Shown piece after piece: positions 16,912 through 24,938 of a stretch of DNA of 64,000 bases; within the stretch, counting starts at the first letter, position 1, and each line of letters begins with the position of its first letter. The notes beneath the pieces were generated by a model, which made no database searches, was not told the DNA's origin, and was given only the letters and a program-made list of their open reading frames with translations. The position numbers and the translations under genes were made by a program. The DNA lies in the NCBI RefSeq assembly GCF_004214935.1, contig NZ_SFCC01000013.1, positions 124,001 through 188,000 of the forward strand, read 5' to 3'. The stretch is from Amycolatopsis suaedae (GTDB lineage Bacteria > Actinomycetota > Actinomycetes > Mycobacteriales > Pseudonocardiaceae).

Positions 16912-17619
16912 TTGGACGGCACGAACAATGGGGGCGAGGAGTTCGGACCCCCCGAGACGACGCACCGCCCGGCCCCGCCGCCGGGCAAGCAGCTGGAGAG
17001 CCGCGCCCAGTCCGGCGCGCTGACCAAGCGCACGAGCCTCAGCCTGCCGCCGCAGATCCCGCTCGACGAGTGGAGCCGGATCGGCCACAAGATCTTCGTC
17101 ATCTCCGAGTCGTCCACCTGGTGGCTGGGCGACTGGCTGATCTACGGGCAGTCGCACTACCCGGACCGCTACCTGCACGCGGTCGCGGAGACCTCGCTGG
17201 ACTACCAGACACTGCGCAACTACGCCTGGGTCGCGCGGCGCTATCCGGCGTCGCGGCGGCGTGCCGGGCTGAGCTTCCAGCACCACGCCGAGCTGGCCAG
17301 CCTGCCCGAGGACCAGCAGGACAAGTGGCTCGACCGGGCCGAGAAGTTCGGCTGGTCGCGCAACGAGCTGCGCAACCGGCTCAAGGCCAGCCGCAACGCG
17401 AGCCCGATCGAGGGTGCCGAGGGCGAGGCCGTGCAGAGCCTGGAGGTCAACGTCCCGGCCGACCAGAAACGGCTGTGGGCCGAGGCGGCGTCGACGACGA
17501 AGCAGGATCTGGTCAGCTGGATCATGGACATCCTCGACGACGCCGCGGCGTCCACCCCGCGGCTGACGCAGGGCGAGCACCGCGACCCCACCGCCGAGGA
17601 CCGCGCCCGCCGCAACTGA
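16912..17619 (+). CDS. LmbU/NovE-family cluster regulator
   Basis: 235 residues from a TTG at 16912, selected because AGGAG at 16901-16905 sits at ideal spacing. The core FVISESSTWWLGDWLIYGQSHYPDRY...SLDYQTLRNYAWVARRYP...LSFQHHAELASLPEDQQDKWL is the LmbU/NovE signature, with a helix-turn-helix-like SRNELRNRLKAS segment at about 155-165. Members are positive regulators inside lincomycin, novobiocin and similar clusters. Its divergent position beside rmlA suggests it controls both directions. The C-terminal ~40 residues are charged and probably disordered. Confidence 0.88.
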   Translation: MDGTNNGGEEFGPPETTHRPAPPPGKQLESRAQSGALTKRTSLSLPPQIPLDEWSRIGHKIFVISESSTWWLGDWLIYGQSHYPDRYLHAVAETSLDYQTLRNYAWVARRYPASRRRAGLSFQHHAELASLPEDQQDKWLDRAEKFGWSRNELRNRLKASRNASPIEGAEGEAVQSLEVNVPADQKRLWAEAASTTKQDLVSWIMDILDDAAASTPRLTQGEHRDPTAEDRARRN

Positions 17620-17650
17620 CCGGCACTGTCCGCCGCCCGCCGCCCGCCGC

Positions 17651-17760
17651 CCCCAATGTGGCATTGGGGTACTTCAACTCCCCCAATGTGGCATTGGGGA
17701 ACCTCAGCTCCCCCAATGTGGCATTGGGGGAGCTGAACGCACCGAACTCCACATTGGTGC
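17651..17760. repeat. Tandem 30-bp hairpin array (3 full copies + 1 degenerate)
   Basis: CCCCAATGTGGCATTGGGG occurs at 17651-17669, 17681-17699 and 17711-17729, exactly every 30 bp, with a decayed fourth unit near 17742-17760. Each unit is an 8-bp inverted repeat around TGG. The third unit extends to a perfect 14-bp stem (17705-17735). It lies between the convergent LmbU-family and GH101 genes, so it may serve as a two-way terminator. It has no unique spacers, so it is not CRISPR. Confidence 0.85.
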
Positions 17761-17775
17761 GCGACAACGGCGCAC

Positions 17776-20709
17776 CTACGCCGGGCCGAGGTCGGTGACG
17801 CGGAAGTCGTCCAGCACGAAGTCGGCCTCGGCCGGCGTGTCCACCCGGTGCTTGCGCAGCCCGACCCAGGCGTCCGGCCCCGCGGTGAACTCCTCGGCGA
17901 AGGGCGTCGTGGTCAGGGCTCGCGGCATCGGCGTGGCCCGTTCGGCCGCGCCGGTGCCGGTGATCCACGAGTACTGGCCCGCGTGACCGTTCTGGTAGGC
18001 GAACTCCACGCGGTACCGCCTGCCCGGCTGCAGCCGGACGGTCTGCGGCACGGTGCGGTAGACCAGCCCGGCGTTCTCCTCGTGGGCCTTCAGCGACCAG
18101 CTGCCGGTCAGCACGTCGTCGACCAGCTTGCCGTTCCAGCCGCGCTGGGTGTACGGCGCGTGCCGCTGCGCCAGATGCGTGCGCGGGTCGGTGCTGCCGC
18201 CCGCGTCGCCCTTCACGAACGGTCCCCAGCCCTGGTCGACGTGCTCGAAGTCCTCGGCGGCCATCCCCGGCCCGGCCACCCGCTCGGTCCGCACCACGCG
18301 CACGTCGTCGACCCGGACCCCGGCCCCGCCGGTGATCCGCAGCACCGGCCGCTGCCCGGACGGCACGTCGAACAGCACCCGCAGCCGCTGGAAGTACGTG
18401 CCGTGCTTCTCGTCGGCCGCGACGTAGTTGCGTGCGGTGGACGAGTCGACGTGGTTGCTCGCACCGCCGACGGACAGGGTGGCCCGGCGCGTGGCCCCCG
18501 GTTCGACCTCGACCCAGACCGACGCGCTGTAGGTGCCCGGCCGCAGCGGGGCCAGCCGCTGCTCCAGCGTTCCGGGGCCGGTGAACCGGGCGACGGTGTG
18601 TCCCTGCGCGGTCCGCTCGGCACGCACGTCGCCGCGCGGGTGCCAGGCCGCCAGGCCGGCGGCGTTGAAGCCGGGATCGTTCAGCCCGCTGCCCTGCCCC
18701 CACCCCGGGTCCGGGCTCGGCCGGCCGGCGTCGTCGAGCACGTAGGGCACGCCCGGTTCGGCGTCCAGGGTGATCCGGCCGCCCGCCGGGCGCACCTCGC
18801 CGACGGCCCTGCGGCCGGTGTCGGTGAGCCGGTACACGGTCAGCGGCCGGTCCCCCTCGACCGTCCACTCGGTACGGCCGCCCGCGGGGTTGTAGTGGTA
18901 GTACTTTCCGTTCCACGGCAACAGGTACCTGTCACCGTCGAGCACCTTGGCCCCGCCGGCGAAGATCTCCCTGCGGCCGGACGCGTCGGTGCCGCGCACG
19001 CCGCCGGTGAACGTGATCTCGTGGTCGTCCCAGCGCAGGATCCGCTGCCGCTGCAGGAACTTCGCCGGCAGGTTGTGCGTCCAGATATTGCGGTAGAAGG
19101 CGTTCCAGTCGGTTTCCCCGGTCCAGCCCTCGAACTCCTCGATGCGGCTGTTGCCCAGCACCGGATGCGGGTTCCACACGTCACGCTCGTGGTTGCGGAC
19201 GAACCGGATGATCCGCGAGTTCAGCCCCTTGTTGGTCTGCCCGCCGTAGTCGAGGTCGTTGGCCCAGTGCGACCACACCGACGACCGCTCCAGCTTGTCC
19301 GACCACTCGGTGCCGACCGTCCAGCCCTGGCGGCGCAGTTCGGTGAGCATGTGGTCGGCGACGTAGCCGTGGTTGCGGTAGACGTCGACGTAGAGGAAGT
19401 CGAGGTTCGGGTGGGCCTGCTCGCGCAGGCGGCGGAACCGTTCGGCCAGCGCGCCGGAGGCGTTGTCGCGCCGCTGGTCGATCTCCCAGGACTGGTCCAG
19501 CCAGTTCCAGCCCTTCCGGTTCAGGTCGACCAGCCGCTCGCTGAACGCCTTCGCCTCCGGATAGGACTCGGTGGCGTTGACGTGGACGCCGATGTCGGCG
19601 TTCCACCGCTGTCCCTCGGCGGCCAGGGTGTTGATGTCACGCAGTCCGCCCGCGCGCTCGTTGTAGTTGTCCGCGTAGTCGGGATGGGCCGAGTCGTGGC
19701 CCTCGCTGCCGTAGCCCTTGAGCACGGCGAGCTGTCCCAGCCCGTCGGTGGCCAGCGAGATGCGCTTGACGTCGTCGAGGGTGCGCAGGAACGGGTGGGT
19801 CGCCTGGCTGGCGAAGTTGAACGGGATGTGCGTGATCACCCGCTCGGCCGTGCGGCCGGCACCGGGGGCGGTGACCGCGATGTCGCGGAAGGCGACCGCG
19901 CCGTCCTGCCAGTCGACCCGGCCGTCGCCGTTGACCTCCGGGGTCACCACGACCGTGGCCCACGGCGCCTCCTCGGTGGCGTCCGATCCCGCGGCGCGGT
20001 GGGTCCACTGCCCGCTCCACAGGCCGACCCGCATACCGTCGCCGTCGGACCGGGCCTGGTGCCACAGCCGCGCGTCGTCGCCGTTGGCCGGGCCGGACGG
20101 CTTGTCGTAGGACGAGTTCGTCTCGACGGCCGCCGCCAGCTGTCCGGTGTGGACGATGCCGTAGGACGCGCCGACGGGCGCCGGGTCGGCCGGGGTCGCG
20201 CGGGTGAGCGGGCCGATGACGTCGGCCGTGCGGGTGGCGTTGGGGTCGAGCGTGGTGAACGCGGTGCCCGCTCCGGCCTGCTCGCTGGACACCGACACCA
20301 GGTCGTGGCCGGGGATGTCGAGCGTGCCCACCCGTGCCCGCGGGGTGTCGGTGACGCGGTCGACGCGGAACGTGGTGGCCCGCCCGGTCACCCGCAGCGA
20401 GGCCTCGACCACCACCCCGGGCAGCCCGTCGACGGTGAGCCGGTAACGCGCTACGCCGTCCGCGCCCACCTCGCCCCGGCCGGAGACCCGGCGGGCGACA
20501 CCGTCGACGGTGATCTCGTCGAGTGCGGTCGTGCGGCCGTCGAGCACCGCGCCGCTGGCCCGGTCGGTGTAGCGGCGCACCAGCGGGAAGTCGGCGCCGA
20601 CCTCGACCACCAGCTCGGGCGAGCTGATCGTCAGGTGCGCGGGAGCGGCCGCGGCCGGTGGTGTGAAGCCGGCCAGCAGAGCGGCGGCGAGCAGCGAACG
20701 GGCGATCAT
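17776..20709 (-). CDS. Secreted endo-alpha-N-acetylgalactosaminidase-like protein (GH101)
   Basis: 977 residues from ATG 20709, preceded by GGAGGG. A Sec signal peptide covers residues 1-22 (hydrophobic run ending PAAAAPA). The middle part is a GH101 barrel: the probable nucleophile D442 is in NLDFLYVDVYRNHGY and the acid/base E468 in WTVGTEWS. The C-terminal ~300 residues are beta-rich with two jelly-roll-like carbohydrate modules (LEQRLAPLRPGTYSASVWV and YRVEFAYQNGHAGQYSW). The family releases Gal-beta-1,3-GalNAc from mucin-type glycans. It is probably a scavenging enzyme unrelated to the antibiotic cluster. Confidence 0.85.
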   Translation of the reverse strand: MIARSLLAAALLAGFTPPAAAAPAHLTISSPELVVEVGADFPLVRRYTDRASGAVLDGRTTALDEITVDGVARRVSGRGEVGADGVARYRLTVDGLPGVVVEASLRVTGRATTFRVDRVTDTPRARVGTLDIPGHDLVSVSSEQAGAGTAFTTLDPNATRTADVIGPLTRATPADPAPVGASYGIVHTGQLAAAVETNSSYDKPSGPANGDDARLWHQARSDGDGMRVGLWSGQWTHRAAGSDATEEAPWATVVVTPEVNGDGRVDWQDGAVAFRDIAVTAPGAGRTAERVITHIPFNFASQATHPFLRTLDDVKRISLATDGLGQLAVLKGYGSEGHDSAHPDYADNYNERAGGLRDINTLAAEGQRWNADIGVHVNATESYPEAKAFSERLVDLNRKGWNWLDQSWEIDQRRDNASGALAERFRRLREQAHPNLDFLYVDVYRNHGYVADHMLTELRRQGWTVGTEWSDKLERSSVWSHWANDLDYGGQTNKGLNSRIIRFVRNHERDVWNPHPVLGNSRIEEFEGWTGETDWNAFYRNIWTHNLPAKFLQRQRILRWDDHEITFTGGVRGTDASGRREIFAGGAKVLDGDRYLLPWNGKYYHYNPAGGRTEWTVEGDRPLTVYRLTDTGRRAVGEVRPAGGRITLDAEPGVPYVLDDAGRPSPDPGWGQGSGLNDPGFNAAGLAAWHPRGDVRAERTAQGHTVARFTGPGTLEQRLAPLRPGTYSASVWVEVEPGATRRATLSVGGASNHVDSSTARNYVAADEKHGTYFQRLRVLFDVPSGQRPVLRITGGAGVRVDDVRVVRTERVAGPGMAAEDFEHVDQGWGPFVKGDAGGSTDPRTHLAQRHAPYTQRGWNGKLVDDVLTGSWSLKAHEENAGLVYRTVPQTVRLQPGRRYRVEFAYQNGHAGQYSWITGTGAAERATPMPRALTTTPFAEEFTAGPDAWVGLRKHRVDTPAEADFVLDDFRVTDLGPA

Positions 20710-20795
20710 GGCAGACCCTCCATGCGTTCTTTTGTGCAATCTTTAGGTCTACTTCGCACATAAGTCAACAGTTCTGCGCAGATTCGCGCAGTCCG

Positions 20796-20801
20796 TAGGC
20801 T
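20796..20801 (+). promoter_or_regulatory. -10 element TAGGCT of a leaderless transcript
   Basis: TAGGCT ends six bases before the GTG of the kinase gene, the spacing seen in actinobacterial leaderless genes. No ribosome site precedes that GTG, which fits. No clear -35 element is seen. Confidence 0.45.
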
Positions 20802-20807
20802 GGCCAG

Positions 20808-21263
20808 GTGAAGCGAGTCCTGATCACCGGAATGTCCGGAACCGGCAAGTCGACGATCGTGCGGCAGCTGGTCGCCAGGGGCTACAAGGCGGTGGACACC
20901 GACGACGGCTGGTGCGAACCCGCACCCGGCGGCCTGCAGCGGTGGCGGGAGGACGCGATCACGACCCTGCTGGACACCGAGGACGCCGAGGTCCTGTTCG
21001 TCGCCGGCTGCGAGGAGAACCAGGCGGGCTTCCTTCCCCGGTTCGACCACGTCGTCCTGCTCAGCGCCCCGGCACCGGTCCTGGTCCGCCGGCTGGCCAC
21101 CCGCACCGGCAACCCGTTCGGCAAGCGGCCGGACGAGCTGCGCCGCGTCCTCGGTGACCTCGCCGAGATCGAGCCGCTGCTGCGCGAGTCGGCGACCCAC
21201 GAGGTCGACACCACGGCGCCGGTGGACGAGGTGGTGAGCACCCTTCTCCGGCTCGTTAATTAG
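20808..21263 (+). CDS. Small P-loop kinase/AAA protein
   Basis: 151 residues. Walker A is GMSGTGKST at residues 8-16, and the downstream layout (AVDTDDGWCEP, then VLFVAGCEENQ, then FDHVVLLSAPAPVLVRRLATRTGNPFGK) resembles small shikimate/gluconate/nucleoside kinases. The acidic DTDDG after the P-loop is the usual substrate/metal position. The substrate is not recognisable. GTG start, leaderless. The next gene begins 15 bp after its stop. Confidence 0.75.
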   Translation: MKRVLITGMSGTGKSTIVRQLVARGYKAVDTDDGWCEPAPGGLQRWREDAITTLLDTEDAEVLFVAGCEENQAGFLPRFDHVVLLSAPAPVLVRRLATRTGNPFGKRPDELRRVLGDLAEIEPLLRESATHEVDTTAPVDEVVSTLLRLVN

Positions 21264-21278
21264 GGTAGCCTTACCTGC
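21260..21278. promoter_or_regulatory. IdeR/DmdR-like iron box
   Basis: TTAGGGTAGCCTTACCTGC matches the DtxR/IdeR-family 19-bp consensus (TTAGGTTAGGCTAACCTAA) at 14 of 19 positions by my count. It ends at the base before the MerR gene's ATG, where a bound repressor would block transcription or translation start. Function is inferred from similarity only. Confidence 0.35.
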
Positions 21279-21746
21279 ATGGACACCCTGGTCCCCGTCC
21301 GCGAGGTCGCCGATCACTTCGGGCTTGCCATCTCGACGCTGCACTACTGGGAGCGCCGCGGGCTGGTCACGCCGTACCGGCGCTCGGGGCAGCGGTTCTA
21401 CGACACAGAGCAGCTGTACCGCGTCGCGGTGATCAAGCTGTGGCGGCAGACCGGCATGCTCAGCCTCGACCGGATCGCGCGGCTGCTCACCAGCGGCGAC
21501 GGCTGGCGCGCCACCGTCGCCGCGCAACTGGCCGAGATCGAGGCCGAGCGAGCCAGGCTGGACGCGGCGCACGGCTACCTGAGCAGGCTGGCCACCTGCC
21601 GCTACGCCGAGAACGTCGAGCACTGCCCCGAGTTCCGCGCCGGGGTCGAGCTGCCCGGCCGGGCTCAGCGGCGGGGCATGGCCACCGCGGCGACCACCGC
21701 GGCCGCGGCGAGGCAGCAGGCCGAGGCGGCGAACGCCGCCGTGTAG
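21279..21746 (+). CDS. MerR-family transcriptional regulator
   Basis: 155 residues. The N-terminal winged helix reads VREVADHFGLAISTLHYWERRGLVTPYRRSGQRFYD, with the family's second helix-turn-helix LDRIARLLTSG, then a coiled dimerisation helix (AAQLAEIEAERARLDAAHGYL, about 90-110). Two cysteines (C~108, C~118) in ATCRYAENVEHCPEF could serve as effector contacts. The C-terminal Ala-rich tail runs 82 bp into the end of the convergent MFS gene. A possible iron box sits at its start. Confidence 0.85.
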   Translation: MDTLVPVREVADHFGLAISTLHYWERRGLVTPYRRSGQRFYDTEQLYRVAVIKLWRQTGMLSLDRIARLLTSGDGWRATVAAQLAEIEAERARLDAAHGYLSRLATCRYAENVEHCPEFRAGVELPGRAQRRGMATAATTAAAARQQAEAANAAV

Positions 21747-23029
21747 CCGTCCGACAACGCGTCCACCGCGCCGGTCCGGCCTGCCACCGCCGCGGCGAGC
21801 GTGCCCAGTGCCGCCAGGCCGACCGCACCGCTGGTCTGCCGCACGGTGTTGAGCACGCCGGCCGCCAGCCCGTTGCGCCGAGGCGGAACACCGCTGGTGG
21901 CGGACACGGTGATCGGCGTGAACGCCGCGGCCGACCCGAACCCGAACACGATCCCGGGCACCAGCACCGACGCCGGGTAGGACGCGTGCGGCCCGGCCAG
22001 TGCGGCCACCCCGCCGAGGCCGGCCGCGGCGAGCACGCAGAACAGCACCGTCGCGCGCCGTGGCCCCATCCGCACCGACAGCCGGCCCGCGCTCTGCGCA
22101 CCGGCGAACATCGCCACCCCGATCGGCAGATACGCCAGGCCCGCGGCCAGCGGCGGGTAACCGTGCACGTCCTGCAGATACAGCGACAGCAACACCGGGC
22201 TGGCGAGAAAACCCAGTCCCAGCAACAGGATCACGACGTTGCCGCTGCTGACCGACCGCAGCCGGAAGATGTCCAGCGCCAGCAGCGGGTCGGCCGCCCA
22301 CCGGCCCTGGTGGACCACGAAGACCACCAGCAGCGCCAGCCCGGCCAGCAGCGGCAGCACCACCTCGCCGCTGCCCCAGCCCGCCGCCGACGACCGCATC
22401 ACGGCGTACACCACGCCGACCAGACCCGCCGTCGAGAGCACCGCGCCGAGAACGTCGAGCCTGCCGCGCGGACCGTCGTGGTCCGGTGGCGGCAGTGCCC
22501 GCGCCGCCACGGCGACGGCCACGGCACCGATCGGGACGGTGACGAAGAAAACCCACCGCCAGCCCGCCCACTCGGTCAGCAGGCCGCCGACGACCGGGCC
22601 GGCCGCGGCACCGATGGCGCCGACCGCGCTCCACGTGCCCAGCACCCGTGCCCGCCGCGCGGGTTCGGTGTAGGTCGAGGTCAGCAGTGCCAGCGTCACC
22701 GGCATCAGCAGTGCCGCGCCGAAGCCCTGCACCGCCCGCGCGGCGAGCAGCACCCCTGCCGAACCGGCGAGGCCGGCGACCAGCCTGGCCACGGTGAACA
22801 GGCTCAGGCCCAGCACGAACATCCGGCGCCTGCCGAACTCGTCGCAGAGCCTGCCGCCCAGCAGCAGGAATCCGGCGAACGCCAGCGTGTAGGCGTTGAC
22901 CACCCAGGTCAGCGTCTCGGGGTCCAGCCCCAGCGCGGCGCGGATCGGGGGCAGTGCCACCGACACGATCGTGGCGTCGAGGATGACCACGAAGGACCCG
23001 GCGCAGGCCAGCAGGAGGATCACCGGCAC
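21665..23029 (-). CDS. DHA2-type MFS drug exporter
   Basis: 454 residues, mostly hydrophobic, with 12-14 predicted membrane helices. MPVILLLACAGSFVVILDATIVSVALPPI with D-A-T-I-V is motif D1 of the EmrB/QacA (DHA2) subgroup; GGRLCDEFGRRRMF is loop 2-3 motif A. The proton-antiport family exports drugs and dyes. It overlaps the end of the upstream amidase gene by ten bases on the same strand, so the two are co-transcribed. The start is the ATG that yields a helix immediately. Confidence 0.87.
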   Translation of the reverse strand: MPVILLLACAGSFVVILDATIVSVALPPIRAALGLDPETLTWVVNAYTLAFAGFLLLGGRLCDEFGRRRMFVLGLSLFTVARLVAGLAGSAGVLLAARAVQGFGAALLMPVTLALLTSTYTEPARRARVLGTWSAVGAIGAAAGPVVGGLLTEWAGWRWVFFVTVPIGAVAVAVAARALPPPDHDGPRGRLDVLGAVLSTAGLVGVVYAVMRSSAAGWGSGEVVLPLLAGLALLVVFVVHQGRWAADPLLALDIFRLRSVSSGNVVILLLGLGFLASPVLLSLYLQDVHGYPPLAAGLAYLPIGVAMFAGAQSAGRLSVRMGPRRATVLFCVLAAAGLGGVAALAGPHASYPASVLVPGIVFGFGSAAAFTPITVSATSGVPPRRNGLAAGVLNTVRQTSGAVGLAALGTLAAAVAGRTGAVDALSDGYTAAFAASACCLAAAAVVAAVAMPRR

Positions 23030-24372
23030 ACCCGCTCCTCGTGCCAGGCGGTGTGGCGCTGGAAAACCTCGCCCATCCGCAGCAGGGTGGCCTCGCCGTG
23101 CGGTTCCGCGGCCAGTTGCAGGGACAGCGGCAGCCCGCCGGCGGTCCGTCCCATCGGGAGAGCGAGCACCGGGTTGCCGACCCCGTTCCAGTACGGCGTG
23201 CAGAGCCTGGCGACCAGGCCGCTGTCCAGGTGACCGGCCGCGTCGGCGACCTCGTCCAGCCGCGGCGCGCCGATGACGGCGACCGGGCTCGCCACCACGT
23301 CGACGGTCCGGAACAACGCCGCCAGTGCCTGCCGGGCGCGCTGCCGCAGCCGTTGCGCCTCGACGTAGTCGGCGCCGGAGACGACCGCTCCCGGCTCCAG
23401 GATCCCGCGGGTGGAGACGAAGAAGTCATCCGGGCGTGCGGTCAGTTCGGCCCGGTACTGGGCCAGTCCCTCGGCGGCGACGGTGAGCAGTACCGCGTCG
23501 GTCAGCTCCGCTCGGTAGGGCAGCGTGACGTCGACCAGCCGCGCACCCAGCTCCTCCACAGTGGACAGAGCGGCGCCGAACACCGCGGGCAGCGCCGGAT
23601 CGGCGCCACCCGGCCAGTCCCGCACCACCCCCACCCGCAGCCCGCGCAGGTGCCCGGCCGGGGCACAGCTCCGGGTGCCGTCGAGGACCGCCAGCAGCTC
23701 GGCGCAGTCGCGGGCGGTGCGGGCCAGCGGCCCGATCCGGTCGAGGCTGCGGGCCAGCGGGAGGACGCCGTCGTCCGGGATCAGGCCGTAGGTGGGCATC
23801 AGGCCGGTCACGCCGCAGAACGCGGCAGGCATGCGGATGCTGCCCGCGGTGTCGGTGCCCAGCCCGGCCAGGAACATTCCGCTGGCGATGCCGCTCGCGG
23901 TGCCGGAACTCGACCCGCCAGCCCAGCGGCCGGTGTCCCAGGGATTGCGCGGGACCGGGAACGGTTTGCCCGGGTCGGGTACGCCGCAGCCGAACTCCAT
24001 CGTCGTCGTCTTGCCGACGATCACCCCGCCCGCCTCCCGCAGCCGGGTGGTGACGGCGGCGTCGACACCCAGGCCCCAGCCGTCGCCGAGCACCAGGCTC
24101 TGCGCGGTGGTCGGGCCCTCCGCGACCGTGATGAGATCCTTGACGCCGAGCGGGATTCCGTGCAGCGGACCACGGTCCACTCCGGACGCCAGCTCCAGGT
24201 CGGCGCGCCGCGCCGCCGCCAGCGCCCGCTCGGGAAACCGGGTCAGGAACACGCCGAGTCCGGCGTCGGCGGCGTCGGCGGCCGCCAGCGCGGCCGACAC
24301 CAGCTCCGTACTGCTCACCTCTCCGCGGCGCAACGCCTTCCCGGCCTCGACCACCGAATCCACCCGGACCAC
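23020..24372 (-). CDS. Amidase-signature hydrolase
   Basis: About 450 residues. GTG 24372 was chosen because GGAGG lies five bases upstream; earlier in-frame starts exist to 24450. The Ser-cisSer-Lys triad is visible: Lys in GIPLGVKDLI, cis-Ser in AGGSSSGTASG and the nucleophile in [14 protein letters not shown]. Members hydrolyse amides or load amidated substrates. The substrate is unknown. Paired with the MFS exporter it may form a detoxification unit. Confidence 0.85.
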   Translation of the reverse strand: MVRVDSVVEAGKALRRGEVSSTELVSAALAAADAADAGLGVFLTRFPERALAAARRADLELASGVDRGPLHGIPLGVKDLITVAEGPTTAQSLVLGDGWGLGVDAAVTTRLREAGGVIVGKTTTMEFGCGVPDPGKPFPVPRNPWDTGRWAGGSSSGTASGIASGMFLAGLGTDTAGSIRMPAAFCGVTGLMPTYGLIPDDGVLPLARSLDRIGPLARTARDCAELLAVLDGTRSCAPAGHLRGLRVGVVRDWPGGADPALPAVFGAALSTVEELGARLVDVTLPYRAELTDAVLLTVAAEGLAQYRAELTARPDDFFVSTRGILEPGAVVSGADYVEAQRLRQRARQALAALFRTVDVVASPVAVIGAPRLDEVADAAGHLDSGLVARLCTPYWNGVGNPVLALPMGRTAGGLPLSLQLAAEPHGEATLLRMGEVFQRHTAWHEERVCR

Positions 24373-24428
24373 CACAACCTCCACCGGCTCGTCCGGCGGC
24401 GTGTCTCGCCGCCGGGGCCAGCGTGCAA

Positions 24429-24446
24429 ACTGAACCCGGGTTGAGT
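24429..24446. promoter_or_regulatory. 18-bp near-perfect palindrome upstream of the amidase gene
   Basis: ACTGAACCCGGGTTGAGT is self-complementary except for one mismatched pair, with AACCCGGGTT perfect in the centre. It lies about 60 bp upstream of the amidase start in the divergent promoter region, a likely operator. Confidence 0.4.
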
Positions 24447-24460
24447 GCAAGACTTGCTCT

Positions 24461-24485
24461 TGACACCAGTGTCAGGTTCTAGCAT
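24461..24485 (+). promoter_or_regulatory. Operator TGACACCAGTGTCA and -10 TAGCAT of the VOC gene
   Basis: TGACAC-CA-GTGTCA (24461-24474) is a perfect 6-2-6 palindrome. TAGCAT (24480-24485) lies seven bases before the VOC gene's ATG, indicating a leaderless transcript. A palindrome just upstream of -10 is the arrangement used by MerR-type activators; the nearest MerR gene is at 21279. Confidence 0.45.
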
Positions 24486-24491
24486 CCGGGC

Positions 24492-24935
24492 ATGACGGTG
24501 TTGCAGCTGCGCCTCGTGGTCGAGGCCGAGGATTACGAGGAAGCGGTGGCGTTCTACCGCGATGTGCTCGGGTTGCCCGAGCAGGCGGCCTTCCAGGGGG
24601 AGGGCGACGCGCGGGTGGCGATCCTGGAGGCCGGCCGGGCCACCCTGGAGATCGCCAACCCCGCACAGAAGGCGCTCATCGACGAGGTCGAGGTGGGCAG
24701 GCAGGTCTCGCCGCGCCTGCGGGTGGCCTTCGAGGTGACCGACGCCGAGACGACGACGGCCGCCCTCACCGGCGCGGGTGCGCGGCTGGTGGCTCCGCCC
24801 ACGGTGACCCCGTGGCGTTCGCGCAACGCGCGGCTCGACGCCCCGGCGGGCTTGCAGATCACCCTGTTCGAGGAGCTGGAGTCGCTGGCCGAGCGCAGCG
24901 CCCGGCCCGGCTTCGGCACCGGCGAGCGGGCGTAA
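24492..24935 (+). CDS. VOC-superfamily (glyoxalase-fold) protein
   Basis: 147 residues with two beta-alpha-beta-beta-beta halves: LRLVVEAEDYEEAVAFYRDVLGLPEQ at the start and VAFEVTDAETTTAALTGAGARLVAPPTVTPWRSRNARLDAPAGLQITLFEEL in the second half. The final E (ITLFEEL) is a typical metal ligand position, but the usual early His is replaced (LRLVVEAED), so metal binding may differ. No specific substrate is suggested. Leaderless promoter immediately upstream. Confidence 0.8.
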   Translation: MTVLQLRLVVEAEDYEEAVAFYRDVLGLPEQAAFQGEGDARVAILEAGRATLEIANPAQKALIDEVEVGRQVSPRLRVAFEVTDAETTTAALTGAGARLVAPPTVTPWRSRNARLDAPAGLQITLFEELESLAERSARPGFGTGERA

Positions 24936-24938
24936 CGG

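Noticed and set aside
17651-17760. A CRISPR array
   Set aside because: The period is 30 bp, but each unit is an internal palindrome, the intervening bases are nearly the same, and no cas gene is near.
17848-20763. A 971-residue plus-strand open frame
   Set aside because: It lies opposite the GH101 gene, is Gly/Arg/Val-rich low-complexity without motifs, and is a codon-bias shadow.
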